DNA from: an uncultured Candidatus Saccharibacteria bacterium
GTDB taxonomy: Bacteria > Patescibacteriota > Saccharimonadia > Saccharimonadales > Saccharimonadaceae
NCBI GenBank assembly: GCA_948851665.1
Contig: CAQOWG010000002.1
Coordinates: 1-64,000 of the forward strand
Length of the DNA: 64,000 nt
Reading direction: 5' to 3'
Below are positions 40,760 through 50,582 of this stretch, in pieces. The notes below the pieces were generated by a model. It did not search any database. It was not told the origin of the DNA and saw only the letters and a program-made list of their open reading frames with translations. The position numbers were made by a program, and so were the translations under genes. Position 1 is the stretch's first letter. Every line of letters begins with the position of its first letter.

Positions 40760-41545
40760 CTAGCTGCGAGCGCAACCATCAACGGAGAGGATTTCTCCAG
40801 TGACGTAGCTGGCGAGATCGGAGGCGAGGTAGAGGAAAGCGTTGGCGATGTCGGTTGGTTCACCAATACGGCCGAGCGGGATGGTTTTGATGAGCGGGTC
40901 AATAACTGACGCAGGGAGTTTGGCGACCATGTCGGTATTGATGATGCCGGGTGCTACGGCGTTGACACGAATACCATCGTTGGCAAGCTCACGGGCAAGA
41001 GATTTAGTGAGACCGTTGATGCCGAATTTACTGGCGGGATAACCGACACCGGCGGGTTGGCCGTATAGGCTGACCATTGAAGAAGTGTTGAGAATAACAC
41101 CTTCGCTACGTTTTTTCATGACTGGCATCACGGCGCGAATAACACGGAAAACGGCGTTTAGGTTAAGGTCAATAACTTTGTCAAATTCGCTTGCTTCAGT
41201 GAACTCAGTTGGCTTCTCGGCGGAGACACCAGCGTTATTGACGAGAATATCAATTTTGGCGAAATCGGCAACGATTTGGTCAATGGTTGTGGCGACAGAT
41301 TGATAGTCGGAAAGATCGGGCCAGTAGCCACGGAAATTATCATTATCAAAGCCAGCTTTTTCAAGTTGCTTTAGGGCCTTGTTGACGCTTTCCTCCCGAG
41401 AGCCAAAAATGATAACTTTGGCACCATTTTTTAGAAAGGTTTGGGCGATAGCAAAGCCGATACCTCGAGTTCCGCCAGTAATGACAGCGACCTTATTTGC
41501 GAGGGCAGGCTGACCATTGATGGTGAGAAGGTTGATATTATTCAT
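40760..41545 (-). CDS. SDR-family oxidoreductase (FabG-like)
   Basis: The 261-residue protein is a classical short-chain dehydrogenase: NAD(P) loop TGGTRGIGFAIA, NNAG (VNNAGVS), catalytic Ser in LNTSSMVSLYG, YxxxK in YPASK and the C-terminal GRIGEPTDIANAFLYLASD typical of 3-oxoacyl-ACP reductases. No other fatty-acid synthesis genes are nearby, so the substrate is open. I start at 41545 because AAAGGAG lies 5 nt upstream; the open frame extends further but inside the DUF3048 gene. It is the last gene of the 44-45 kb operon, 11 bp after DUF3048. Confidence 0.92.
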   Translation of the reverse strand: MNNINLLTINGQPALANKVAVITGGTRGIGFAIAQTFLKNGAKVIIFGSREESVNKALKQLEKAGFDNDNFRGYWPDLSDYQSVATTIDQIVADFAKIDILVNNAGVSAEKPTEFTEASEFDKVIDLNLNAVFRVIRAVMPVMKKRSEGVILNTSSMVSLYGQPAGVGYPASKFGINGLTKSLARELANDGIRVNAVAPGIINTDMVAKLPASVIDPLIKTIPLGRIGEPTDIANAFLYLASDLASYVTGEILSVDGCARS

Positions 41546-41556
41546 GCGAACTCCTT

Positions 41557-42753
41557 TCATTCGTAATAAATTTGACCAAATTGAGGGATAGCGGAAATCC
41601 AAAGCTGGCCGGGGACGAGCGAAATCTCGTTGCCATTGTCGTCGGTGAAGATGATTTGGGATGACCGGGCGGTTTTGCGCCAATTAGCGGAGAGATGCTC
41701 TCCGTTTTGGAAAATGTCGGCAGTACCAGAGCCGATAGTAGTGATCTGTTCGTGGTAATTGTCGGACATAGTGGATTCGCGGACGTGTAGTGCGATGACG
41801 ACACTGGGGGAAATTTGAAGCGGATCACCACATTCGGTAGTGGTGAGTGGTTGATGGAGGTCGGCTGGGCAGGCATAGGAAAGATGAGGTTGGCCGTCCT
41901 GATGGTACCGAAGATAAGTATTAGTTTCGGGGTCATATGTATATGAGACGTTGTGGGAGTAGCTATAATTGGTGAATTTTAAATCAATAGAGTTGGCGGT
42001 GTCGAGAGTGGCAAAAGTAGCACAAGCGTCATCAGTTGATTCATTGGTGGCGATTTGGGAGATGCAATTTGATTTCGTTGCGAGATAACGCGCGTTATCG
42101 TCTGGAGTTTGGCGAGGGAAAGCGATGGGATTTGATGATGTGTAGCCGTTAGTATTATTGAAATCGTTGAGCAAGGCTGGCGACGTGAAAAGATTGTTCC
42201 AGAGGCGGGAGCTGCCAGATTCACGCCACATATAGTCGTCGTTTTCGTCGAGGTTGCGCTGGCCGCCAGAAGCGATAGCGGCGAGAGCTTCGGCCGAACC
42301 GCCAGCATGAGTGACGGTACAATCAAATGGAGTGTCCCAATCGAGATAATAGGGGCGAAGCGAGCGGATTGGGCCGATGACGCTAACGGTAGGATTTTGG
42401 AAGATGGCGGCAAAACGCGTAATTCCCTGTTCAGCGATAGCTTCAAAAACGATAGCGGCATCAGTTAGACCGGCTTGAGGACGCGCACCGTCGGTACTGC
42501 CATTGGGGATTTGAATACAATAAACTGGACTATTGTTGAGGCTGGCGTCAGCGATTTCGAGACCAGTTAGGATGCTATAAGGCGGTTCGTCGAATTCGGT
42601 TTTACCAAGAGGAGAGTCCTCGCTTTGCTGATTGGAAAAGTACCAAATAGCGATGGTCCCGCCGGCGAGGATGATGGCGACGATAAGTAGAACGATTGCA
42701 ATGACGCGCGAACGCCTTTTTTTGGCTGGGGTACGGGGCGGGCGAGAGCGCAT
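41557..42753 (-). CDS. DUF3048 (YerB-like) membrane-anchored protein
   Basis: The 398-residue protein has a basic cytoplasmic N-terminus, one membrane helix (about 15-40) and an extracellular DUF3048 domain (about 60-395) with NGSTDGARPQAGLTDAAIVF, GITRFAAIF, GPIRSLRPYYLDW and a C-terminal part ending ADIFQNGEHLSANWRKTARS. The family includes Bacillus YerB lipoprotein; its function is not established. The start overlaps the gltX stop (TAATG). Confidence 0.9.
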   Translation of the reverse strand: MRSRPPRTPAKKRRSRVIAIVLLIVAIILAGGTIAIWYFSNQQSEDSPLGKTEFDEPPYSILTGLEIADASLNNSPVYCIQIPNGSTDGARPQAGLTDAAIVFEAIAEQGITRFAAIFQNPTVSVIGPIRSLRPYYLDWDTPFDCTVTHAGGSAEALAAIASGGQRNLDENDDYMWRESGSSRLWNNLFTSPALLNDFNNTNGYTSSNPIAFPRQTPDDNARYLATKSNCISQIATNESTDDACATFATLDTANSIDLKFTNYSYSHNVSYTYDPETNTYLRYHQDGQPHLSYACPADLHQPLTTTECGDPLQISPSVVIALHVRESTMSDNYHEQITTIGSGTADIFQNGEHLSANWRKTARSSQIIFTDDNGNEISLVPGQLWISAIPQFGQIYYE

Positions 42754-44195
42754 TAGTTGTTCTCCAAGGCGCTAACAGTTTCTTGGAGGCGAGCAAGAGT
42801 AGTGTCGCGACCGAGGACGTCCATGGTAAGATGCAGAGCAGGGCTAAAGGGGGCATAGCTGAGGGCAAGGCGTATGACGGAAAAGAGTTCAGCGGGTTTT
42901 TTGGTGGTTTCGGCTAGCAACTCGTTTAGAGCTAATTGCAAAGAGTCTTCATTCCATTCAACATCTTTGACTTTTTGTACAGTTTGTTGTAATAGGGTTG
43001 ACAATTCTTCTTCTGAAAACTTTTTGAGGAATTTGTTGCCGGTAATCATTTCGAGGTCAATTTCTGGATCGGCAAAAAAGTAATTAGTCATAGTTTTGAG
43101 ATCGCTAAGGGATTTGAGGCGGTCATAGATGATGGAAAGTACACGTTTCTTATAGTCGTCATCAAATGGTGCGGCATTGTCAGGCCAAAAGCCTTGCGTG
43201 CGGGCATAAAGGGCGTCGACCCCTTCTTCGTCAGCGATTCGACGAATCCATTGGCCATTGAGCCAGAGGAGCTTGGTTTCGTCGTAGCGAGCACCAGATT
43301 TTTGGACTTTATCAAGGGAGAATTTTTTGATGAGTTCTACTTTGGTATAGATCTCTTGTTCAGTACCGTCATTCCAGCCAAGATTGGCGAGATAGTTGAG
43401 CATAGCTTCAGGTAGAATACCGTCAGCGCGATATTCGGTGACGGACTTGGCGCCGTCGCGCTTGCCGAGTTTTTTATTGCCAGTGGGAGCAAGAATATGT
43501 GGCAAGAGCGCCATTTTTGGTACAGGAAGATCGATGGCTTCATAGAGAGCGAGATAATTCGGTATACTGGGGAGATATTCGACGCCACGAATGACATGGG
43601 TAATGCCCATAAGATAATCGTCTATGATGTGAGCAAAATTATAAGTTGGTAGACCATCAGCTTTGATGAGGATAATGTCGTCTTGGGTCTCAGGGCCAGC
43701 GGAGAGATCGCCCATTACTTCGTCGTGCCAAGAGCGTGGTTTTGGGTCGGCCTTGAATCGAATAGGAGCATTAGCAATTGGGGCGTTCGATGCGGATTCG
43801 GGTCGAAAATTTCTATAGAGAAAAGGGGTTTTATTTCTGGTACATTCGTCGCGGTAGGTCTGAATTTTCTCAGAGGGAGTGTTGTCGTAATAGGCGCGGC
43901 CGATATCGAGCAACTTTTTGGCCCATTCTTGATAGATGGCACGACGCTCGGTCTGAAAATAAGGTCCGTTTGGCCCGCCGACAATTGGGCCTTCGTCCCA
44001 GTCGAGACCGAGCCATCTTAGCGTATCTTCGATAAGCTCAGTAGCGCCTTCGACATAACGGGACTGATCGGTGTCTTCAATACGTAAGACGAACTCACCA
44101 TCTTGCTGTTTGGCGAGCAAATAAGGATAAATGGCACTTCTAACGTTGCCAATATGGATGTAGCCAGTAGGGCTGGGAGCAAATCGAGTCTTCAT
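42753..44195 (-). CDS. gltX: Glutamyl-tRNA synthetase
   Basis: The 480-residue class I enzyme charges tRNA-Glu (and probably tRNA-Gln, for later amidation, if GlnRS is absent). It has the HIGH-type motif GYIHIGNVRSA, the KMSKS-type KLGKRDGAKS and the anticodon-binding helical C-terminal half. A short extra repeat (SASNAPIANAPI) precedes RFKADP. TATAAT lies 6 nt before the ATG inside the end of the preceding gene. It is the second gene of an operon with the DUF4367-like protein, DUF3048 and the SDR gene. Confidence 0.96.
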   Translation of the reverse strand: MKTRFAPSPTGYIHIGNVRSAIYPYLLAKQQDGEFVLRIEDTDQSRYVEGATELIEDTLRWLGLDWDEGPIVGGPNGPYFQTERRAIYQEWAKKLLDIGRAYYDNTPSEKIQTYRDECTRNKTPFLYRNFRPESASNAPIANAPIRFKADPKPRSWHDEVMGDLSAGPETQDDIILIKADGLPTYNFAHIIDDYLMGITHVIRGVEYLPSIPNYLALYEAIDLPVPKMALLPHILAPTGNKKLGKRDGAKSVTEYRADGILPEAMLNYLANLGWNDGTEQEIYTKVELIKKFSLDKVQKSGARYDETKLLWLNGQWIRRIADEEGVDALYARTQGFWPDNAAPFDDDYKKRVLSIIYDRLKSLSDLKTMTNYFFADPEIDLEMITGNKFLKKFSEEELSTLLQQTVQKVKDVEWNEDSLQLALNELLAETTKKPAELFSVIRLALSYAPFSPALHLTMDVLGRDTTLARLQETVSALENN

Positions 44196-44207
44196 AAAAG
44201 TATTATA

Positions 44208-45815
44208 TCACATTGAAGTGACGATGTTGCGAAGCTGTTTCTTGGTGAGAATACCAGGATCGGCGTTAATTTTGTAGAGCACACCGCCATTTACCCATGC
44301 AGCACTAGCCTCGTTGATAAAAATAGTAATGCCTTGTTCATGCGTGGTAGTATAGTTATCTTTCCAAGTTTCCTGCACGTAGTTGCGTTGAAGTGCGGCA
44401 CTATCCCAAGAAGATTTTTCTTCAATGAGAGAAAAAGATTTGCCGTTGGCGGTTTTAAAAGTGAGGGTGATTTTGCCATCTCCGGAATCAATACCTTCAA
44501 GTGAAAAGTCGCTAGGAATATAGGATGGATATGAGGCTTCGACGCCAGTTTGCATGGCAGCGACTCGAACGGAGATGTCGGGGATGTTGGTTGTAACAAA
44601 ATAAGCAATGGCGATGACGCTGGCGGCAGAGACGCTGAAAGCGAGAATAAAACGCTTAATTCGCCCTTTGCGATGGACGGCGCGGTGTGCGGCTTTGGTG
44701 TTTGAGTTGCTGGTAGCAACGGAACGCATCGCGCGGCGCAGAGTCTCTTCTTCTTGGCGAATGGAATTATTATGGCTGGCGCGAGAGGCAGGGCGAGAAG
44801 TGGTGGTACGTTTTTGTCGACGTGGACTGGCAGTGCTCATAACGGGGCGGGCAACGGGGCGTTTGGCAACAGTATGTCCAAGGACGACCTTATGGGTAGT
44901 AGCAGGAGTATTGGCTTTGGTTGTGGTTGGTGCGGATTTAATGATTTTCGCAGTAGATTTTTCGGCTTTATTGGCGGCACGGTTTAGTTTGGCGGCGGCT
45001 TTGATACCAGTAGATTTTTCGGCAATACTGATAAAGTTTTGTAAGGTATTACTGAGCTCGGACATTTCCGGTATGGAGGTATCCTGCTTGATTTGGTCGG
45101 CGAATTGTCGAAGTGCTTCAAGCCGATCAGCAATTTCTTCGGGAGTTGTAGCAGTCCGTACTGCGGTAATGGCTGAGGTAGCAGCTTGGGCTACTTGATC
45201 AATTGGATTGGTATTGCGGGCAGCATAGATGGCTGCAGAGAGCTTATCGGTTTCTTCGAGGCGATCCGAGGAGGTGCTGGTGGCGGCTCCAAGGCTAGCA
45301 GCGGTATAGTCAGCGGCAATACTAAGGGCGAGGGTGCTAGTTTCTGCATCATAAGGATGATTTGCATCGTAATTTGCATCGGAAATCGCGTGGGAAATAT
45401 CAGGTGCGGGTTCGGAAATGGGAACTGGTTCAATAGGAGTAGTTTCAGCGAGTTCGGCAGCAATTTGATTGCGGATAACTGACATTTGGTCGTCAGCTTC
45501 TGGTAGGGCATATTCGGAGATTTCCTCGGGTTGCTCTGGGATGGCGGCATAATCCGGCTCAGGTTCTAGAGGAGACTCATCCTGTTGCTCAACATGGCTA
45601 GCGATTATATCGGCTTCACGGAGGCGGAGATTAACAAGGCGAGATGGAGCGCTCATGGTGGATTCTTCGATTTCTCGACGTCGTGCAGCTTGGGCGGCTT
45701 CTTCGATAGCCAACGTAGTCGGCCGGCTAACATAGCGGCGATTCAGAGTGGTCGAAGGCTGGGTTAGGCTATGGGTAGCCGAACTTGATGGGCCAGACTC
45801 GAGCTGAATTTTCAT
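44208..45815 (-). CDS. Membrane protein with disordered N-terminus and DUF4367-like domain
   Basis: The 535-residue protein has a long Ala/Glu/Thr-rich cytoplasmic region (about 1-390) with helical patches and basic segments, one membrane helix (about 392-415) and an extracellular C-terminal domain of about 120 residues (SYIPSDFSLEGIDSGDGKIT...WVNGGVLYKINADPG) that resembles DUF4367, found in sensors of the cell surface. Function is unknown. A GAGGAGAG sequence lies 12 nt before the ATG and TATAAT is 40 nt up, so this gene is not leaderless. It is the first gene of the gltX operon. Confidence 0.75.
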   Translation of the reverse strand: MKIQLESGPSSSATHSLTQPSTTLNRRYVSRPTTLAIEEAAQAARRREIEESTMSAPSRLVNLRLREADIIASHVEQQDESPLEPEPDYAAIPEQPEEISEYALPEADDQMSVIRNQIAAELAETTPIEPVPISEPAPDISHAISDANYDANHPYDAETSTLALSIAADYTAASLGAATSTSSDRLEETDKLSAAIYAARNTNPIDQVAQAATSAITAVRTATTPEEIADRLEALRQFADQIKQDTSIPEMSELSNTLQNFISIAEKSTGIKAAAKLNRAANKAEKSTAKIIKSAPTTTKANTPATTHKVVLGHTVAKRPVARPVMSTASPRRQKRTTTSRPASRASHNNSIRQEEETLRRAMRSVATSNSNTKAAHRAVHRKGRIKRFILAFSVSAASVIAIAYFVTTNIPDISVRVAAMQTGVEASYPSYIPSDFSLEGIDSGDGKITLTFKTANGKSFSLIEEKSSWDSAALQRNYVQETWKDNYTTTHEQGITIFINEASAAWVNGGVLYKINADPGILTKKQLRNIVTSM

Positions 45816-45911
45816 CGCAATTTATCTCTCCTCATTCTGCTTATTTCTATTATAACGGTAAGGACTATGAAAAACAAGAGCAAAATATGTGGTATAATTA
45901 TATACGTAAGT

Positions 45912-47465
45912 ATGGATTATGAAGAAAAAAAGAGACGGCAGCTAGTGCGGGTCGTTATTGCAGAAGCCGGCATGGTGATTTCGGTAATAGCAATCGTAGT
46001 GGTGGCGACTATGGTAGCGATGGGTTTTTTTATTTCGGACAAGGGGACAATTGAACAATCGGGATTGATTCAGTTGCGTTCCCTGCCGACGGGAGCAACA
46101 GTAGAATTAGATGGAGCAACGCTGTTTGCGCGTACTAATTTGCAGCGTTCGGTAGCACCTGGCGAACATCATCTTAAGCTATCTCGTGACGGCTACGATA
46201 CATGGGAAAAGAATATTAAGATGGCTCCTGGTGTATTAATGCGAATATATTATCCGAGATTATTTTTATTAGATAGGAAGGCGGAGCAAGTTTTGACTTT
46301 GGGTGCGCAGGGCGCTAGCGATGGGGCACAGCTTGGCAACCAGCTAGAGTTTTATTTGAGTTCAAAGGATCGTAATTATATATTATATGCGCTAAATGAT
46401 GCGGCGGAATGGCGCATACTGGATCTTAGGGGGGATGAAGTAAAAGAGACGATTTTGGACTTGTCGGGGATTTTGCCGGGTATGGTGACACAGCCTGAAG
46501 ACAAATACAAAAAGGAACAACAAAATGGAGAGAAAGCGCCGTCGTACCGCTTCGAAGGTACAGTTGAAAAAATGGTATGGAGTGAAAATAACGAGAAAGT
46601 CCTGGTGCGTGTAAAGGTCGCAGAAGAGACGAGTTGGATATTAGTAAACTTACGTGATGTCGCAAAAAGTCTGAACTTAACTAAAGGTTTTGGCTTGAAG
46701 TTTGACCAAGTAACAATGATTGATTCATCAGCTAATCAGCTTTATGCTTTAGAGAACCAACAACTACGTAAGATTAATACTGCGGATGAGTCAATGTCGA
46801 AAGTGCTGTTGGATAAAATTGCAACCTTCGTGAATTATGAGGGTAATTTAGTTTATCTTTCTCCGGTGCGCGAAAGTCGCGCTAAGGATGGCACAATGGT
46901 GCAAGAGGTTGGGGTGTATCGTGATGGCGAGGCAGGTAGTACTATAATAAAAACGATTACGGGTGAAACATCTGTGAAGATTGCGTTGGCCCGATATTAT
47001 AACGAAGACTATATTTGCTATACGGAAGGTTCGGAACTTAATATAATATACGGAAATTTTCCAAGTTATCGTCCAGAAGGAGCGAATTTAGAAGAGCTAA
47101 AAGAATTAGTTTCGAAAAAAGCACTGGCGGTTGTGCCGGATATTTTGGAGGTGAGTCCGGACGATGATTATGTGGTGGCGAAAAAAGGCGCACAGTTTAT
47201 GGTGACTGATCTTGAGATGGGTGATGTCTATGAGTACGAGGCAGAGGCGACGGAAATAAAATGGCTAGATGATAGCATGATGTTTGCGGTACGGAATAAG
47301 GAGATCATAGTGTGGGATTTTGATCATAGTAATTTGCGAAATTTGGGTGGAGAGAATGTCGTGGATCGAGCGGTGACCATAACGGAGAATGGGCGTTATA
47401 TGTATTATTTGGTAGAGAATAAAAAAGGCACCCTAGATTTAACTCGTGAGAAGATCCGGAATTAG
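45912..47465 (+). CDS. PEGA-domain membrane-anchored protein
   Basis: The 517-residue protein has a short basic N-terminus, a membrane helix (about 15-40) and an extracellular part that begins with a PEGA domain (about 55-110: LRSLPTGATVELDGATLFAR, VAPGEHHLKLSRDGYDTWEK) and continues as a beta-propeller-like region of WD-style repeats (about 115-515). PEGA domains occur in surface and S-layer-linked proteins. I start at 45912 and not at 45867, because the intervening codons contain the TATAAT box. It is convergent with the sortase gene, whose stop adjoins its stop. Confidence 0.85.
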   Translation: MDYEEKKRRQLVRVVIAEAGMVISVIAIVVVATMVAMGFFISDKGTIEQSGLIQLRSLPTGATVELDGATLFARTNLQRSVAPGEHHLKLSRDGYDTWEKNIKMAPGVLMRIYYPRLFLLDRKAEQVLTLGAQGASDGAQLGNQLEFYLSSKDRNYILYALNDAAEWRILDLRGDEVKETILDLSGILPGMVTQPEDKYKKEQQNGEKAPSYRFEGTVEKMVWSENNEKVLVRVKVAEETSWILVNLRDVAKSLNLTKGFGLKFDQVTMIDSSANQLYALENQQLRKINTADESMSKVLLDKIATFVNYEGNLVYLSPVRESRAKDGTMVQEVGVYRDGEAGSTIIKTITGETSVKIALARYYNEDYICYTEGSELNIIYGNFPSYRPEGANLEELKELVSKKALAVVPDILEVSPDDDYVVAKKGAQFMVTDLEMGDVYEYEAEATEIKWLDDSMMFAVRNKEIIVWDFDHSNLRNLGGENVVDRAVTITENGRYMYYLVENKKGTLDLTREKIRN

Positions 47466-48674
47466 TTAACTTCCGAAGATGCCGGTCCAGATATTTTCAA
47501 TGAAAGTTGGTTGATTGGATGGCATTGAATAGTCGAGATTGTCGTCGGTGGGTTCGGTCGGATTGTCACTGGGGATATTGTTGACATCGAAATCGGGGCT
47601 GATTTGCTCAGCGGTAATCAAGAGGCGATAGCGCGAAGTTCCGAGTGGTGTGCAAGTAATAAGGGTAAGAATGGGGCGGTCGGTGGGGTAAATTAGTGCG
47701 TTGACGTCGCTTGGCTCGACTACCTGACTACCGGTCATCCGGTAAGTATAGCGTGTAGATTCGTAATTGATGTAGATAAGATCGCCAACGCTGAGGCGCT
47801 CGAGGCCAGAAAAGATAAATTTGTAGATATTATTACTATAAATATCGCCTGAAGAGTGGCCAGAGAGGACAAGATTGCCAACTTGGCCAGGCATAGCATT
47901 GGCGCCAGGGATTGAGAACTGCGCAACTCCTTGTTCCATGGCGGCTGCGACATCATTGTAATTGATGCCGAAAGCAACTGGTACGTCGATATTGAGTTTG
48001 GGGATGATGAGGCGAGGTTCTGGTGAAATGGTTCCAGTAGTGGTAGGATCAATTGCGTCTAGCGAGGTAGAAACGGAATTAGTATTGGGTGAGACATATG
48101 CCATGATGGGGGTAAAAATGAGGCGATTATATTGTAAGAAGAGCAAGATTAAAACAACTGTAGCACCAGCAATTATGGGGGCGATGTGACGCAAGCGACG
48201 TTTTTCGCGGACTTTGCCAGTTGCAGTGCGCTCGTTTTTGAGCTTTTCAGATTCGAGATAGTTCTGGGCGGCTTTGGCATAATACTCACTATAGTATTGT
48301 TGATAGTAATTTTGCCAGGCAGAATGATATTGCTGCCATTGTTCGTTAATGGCAGTTTGGTTTACGGCGGTATCTTTGAGAGTATTAGGAGACGTATTGG
48401 CTTGATAAGTGTTACTGGCGGTGCGAGATTGGACTGGCTCAGAATAAGTATTTGAGTAGGAATTCATATCCGTACTATTGTAAGTATCGGTGTAGTTGTA
48501 GCTATTAGCGCTGACGCTATCGTTGTAGGTGGAGCCGGGGGCGGGCATTTCAAAATTTTGGCGCTCAGATGAACCAGAATTTCCTTCAAGATTTTTGTCG
48601 TGACCAAAAATTGCCAAAACTTTTTGGCGTGCTTCTGCTACCCTGGAAGATGGCCCACCGTCTTTTTTATCCAT
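47466..48674 (-). CDS. Sortase
   Basis: The 402-residue protein has a Ser/Tyr/Asn/Thr-rich disordered N-terminus (about 40-110), a membrane helix (about 170-190) and a sortase domain (about 225-375) with RLIIPKLNIDVPVAFG, the catalytic His in LVLSGHSSGD, Cys in LITCTPLGTS and Arg in the next YRLLI segment. The domain is closest in style to class D/E sortases. Sortases anchor surface proteins or polymerise pili; a candidate substrate is the fibro-slime protein with VPNTG. The disordered N-terminus is unusual. Confidence 0.9.
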   Translation of the reverse strand: MDKKDGGPSSRVAEARQKVLAIFGHDKNLEGNSGSSERQNFEMPAPGSTYNDSVSANSYNYTDTYNSTDMNSYSNTYSEPVQSRTASNTYQANTSPNTLKDTAVNQTAINEQWQQYHSAWQNYYQQYYSEYYAKAAQNYLESEKLKNERTATGKVREKRRLRHIAPIIAGATVVLILLFLQYNRLIFTPIMAYVSPNTNSVSTSLDAIDPTTTGTISPEPRLIIPKLNIDVPVAFGINYNDVAAAMEQGVAQFSIPGANAMPGQVGNLVLSGHSSGDIYSNNIYKFIFSGLERLSVGDLIYINYESTRYTYRMTGSQVVEPSDVNALIYPTDRPILTLITCTPLGTSRYRLLITAEQISPDFDVNNIPSDNPTEPTDDNLDYSMPSNQPTFIENIWTGIFGS

Positions 48675-48740
48675 ATAATATATATTATAGCAGATTTACG
48701 CTTTGCTGGGACAAGAATCTGTGATATAATAGTAGGTATT

Positions 48741-48827
48741 GGGCGAGTGGCGGAATTGGTAGACGCGCTAGACTCAAAATCTGGTTCTCGCAAGAGAGTG
48801 AGGGTTCGATTCCCTCCCCGCCCACCA
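48741..48827 (+). tRNA. tRNA-Leu (anticodon CAA)
   Basis: The tRNA has a long variable arm (TTCTCGCAAGAGAG), anticodon loop CTCAAAA, T-arm GAGGG-ttcgatt-CCCTC and encoded CCA. Acceptor GGGCGAG/CCCGCCC has one A-C mismatch. TATAAT is at 48724-48729. Confidence 0.92.
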
Positions 48828-48865
48828 ATAAAATAAGATTGACTTTGTGTCAATCTTATTTTATT
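48827..48865 (+). terminator. Long hairpin overlapping the tRNA-Leu CCA end
   Basis: AATAAAATAAGATTGAC and GTCAATCTTATTTTATT form a perfect 17-bp stem starting at the last A of CCA. Confidence 0.75.
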
Positions 48866-48911
48866 CGAATTGAAGGTAGTAAGACTTGCTATATGTTACA
48901 ATTAAGATGAA

Positions 48912-50582
48912 ATGAAAACAGAAAAGAAGTTTATCGTTATTGGGCTTGGTTTACTTATGCTAATTGCATTTGTGCTCATAATCGTGGCACCAAAAAAGAA
49001 ATATAGCAATGAAGATTTTAATATTGCGACTTTTGTGAGTGAAAAAGATAAAGACATGGATGGCGTGGATGACCAGACGGATATTTTAGCAAGCGCCAAG
49101 GCATATCTTGCGACGAATCCGAAATACAAAAGCGAATATTATGCTGGCGGGTATCCGGATGATGAGTATGGGGTATGTACGGATGTAGTGGCGTTTGCAT
49201 TGCTCGGTGCAGGATATGATTTGCGGGAGTTGGTGGATGTAGACATTCGTGAGAACCAGGAGCAGTATAATGTCGACGTAATTGACAAGAATATAGATTT
49301 CCGTCGCGTGGGAAATTTGAAGACATTTTTTGATAACAACGCGGAAGTTTTAACGATTGATGTGCAAGATATTGAGCAGTGGCAAGGTGGTGATATTGTA
49401 GTTTTTGAAAACCATATAGGCATTGTGTCGGATGCGCGCAATCGCCATGGTGTGCCATACGTGTTTCATCACGAAAGTCCATGGCAATTAAACTACGAAG
49501 AAGACATATTAGAGCGACGAGATGTGATTGGGCACTATCGAATGGGGACGAAAAAACTTTTTGCGGAGTTCTATGTGCAAGCAGATGGGATTGTTAGCAG
49601 AATGTCACTTGAAGAAAAAGTTGCAGCAATGTTTTTAGTGCGTTTTCCAGACGCGAGCGAATTGAAAGAAATTGTCGCAGCAAAACCAGGCGGTTTTATT
49701 TTGTTTGCGAGGGATTTTCAAAATGAAACAAAAGACTCTTTGCGAAAAAAGTTGCAGAGTTTGCAGGATAAGACCACGATAGAATTTATTTTTGGAGTAG
49801 ATGAAGAAGGTGGTTCAGTAACAAGAGTGAGTTGCTTTTCTGCTTTCCGGGCGAAGAATTTTGTCACACCGCAAGATTTATACGCGCAGGGTGGGATTGA
49901 TTTGATTGTTAGTGATACACATGAGAAATCGGAATTATTGAAATCACTTGGGATTAATATGAATCTTGCGCCGGTGGCTGATGTCGCGACTGATTCAAAT
50001 GCATTTATATATGGACGAACGCTTGGTCGTGATGCTATGGAAACGGCTAATTACGTGCGAGAAGTTGTGAAGAAAATGAAAGAAGAGCAGATAATTTCGG
50101 TGATGAAACATTTTCCTGGTTACGGTGATAATGCTGATACGCATACTGGCGTGGCAATTGATAAACGTAAATTTGAAGAATTAGAAGAAGCGGATTTACT
50201 ACCTTTTGCAAGTGGGATTCGGGCGCAAGGTCCGGCGGTTCTCGTGAGTCATAATATTGTTGAGTCGATGGATAGAACGATGCCAGCATCGCTTTCTAAA
50301 CCCGTGCATGATGTTTTGCGCAATGAGCTAGATTTTACGGGCGTGATTATGACTGATGACCTCGCGATGGACGCAGTAAAAAAGTATGTGATAAACAATG
50401 AGGCGGCAACGGCGGCGGTGCTAGCTGGCAATGATTTGATTATTACTTCGGATTTTCTTAGGCAGAAAGAAGAAGTCGTGAATGCAGTGAAAACTGGTAA
50501 GATTTCTGAAAAGCAAATCGATATGGCGGTACACCGCGTGGTTGCGATGAAGATTGCGTATGGGATTATTGATCTGAATTAG
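48912..50582 (+). CDS. Fusion of DUF1287 hydrolase and NagZ-type beta-N-acetylhexosaminidase
   Basis: The 556-residue protein has an N-terminal membrane helix (about 7-27), a DUF1287/NlpC-P60-like domain (about 50-215) with a likely catalytic Cys89 (YGVCTDVV) and His168 (FENHIGIV), and a GH3 domain (about 225-550) with VDEEGGSVTR, KHFPGYGDNADTHTG (catalytic His-Asp loop) and nucleophile region VIMTDDLAMD. NagZ enzymes release N-acetylglucosamine from peptidoglycan and DUF1287 proteins are predicted amidase/peptidases, so the protein could cut both glycan and peptide of a cell wall from outside the membrane. TACAAT lies 9 nt before the ATG. I do not know a standard protein with this order. Confidence 0.88.
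   Translation: MKTEKKFIVIGLGLLMLIAFVLIIVAPKKKYSNEDFNIATFVSEKDKDMDGVDDQTDILASAKAYLATNPKYKSEYYAGGYPDDEYGVCTDVVAFALLGAGYDLRELVDVDIRENQEQYNVDVIDKNIDFRRVGNLKTFFDNNAEVLTIDVQDIEQWQGGDIVVFENHIGIVSDARNRHGVPYVFHHESPWQLNYEEDILERRDVIGHYRMGTKKLFAEFYVQADGIVSRMSLEEKVAAMFLVRFPDASELKEIVAAKPGGFILFARDFQNETKDSLRKKLQSLQDKTTIEFIFGVDEEGGSVTRVSCFSAFRAKNFVTPQDLYAQGGIDLIVSDTHEKSELLKSLGINMNLAPVADVATDSNAFIYGRTLGRDAMETANYVREVVKKMKEEQIISVMKHFPGYGDNADTHTGVAIDKRKFEELEEADLLPFASGIRAQGPAVLVSHNIVESMDRTMPASLSKPVHDVLRNELDFTGVIMTDDLAMDAVKKYVINNEAATAAVLAGNDLIITSDFLRQKEEVVNAVKTGKISEKQIDMAVHRVVAMKIAYGIIDLN

Noticed and set aside
40760..41683. 46-residue N-terminal extension of the SDR protein
   Set aside because: It would lie within the DUF3048 gene, has no homology to SDR proteins, and a good ribosome binding site precedes the ATG at 41545.
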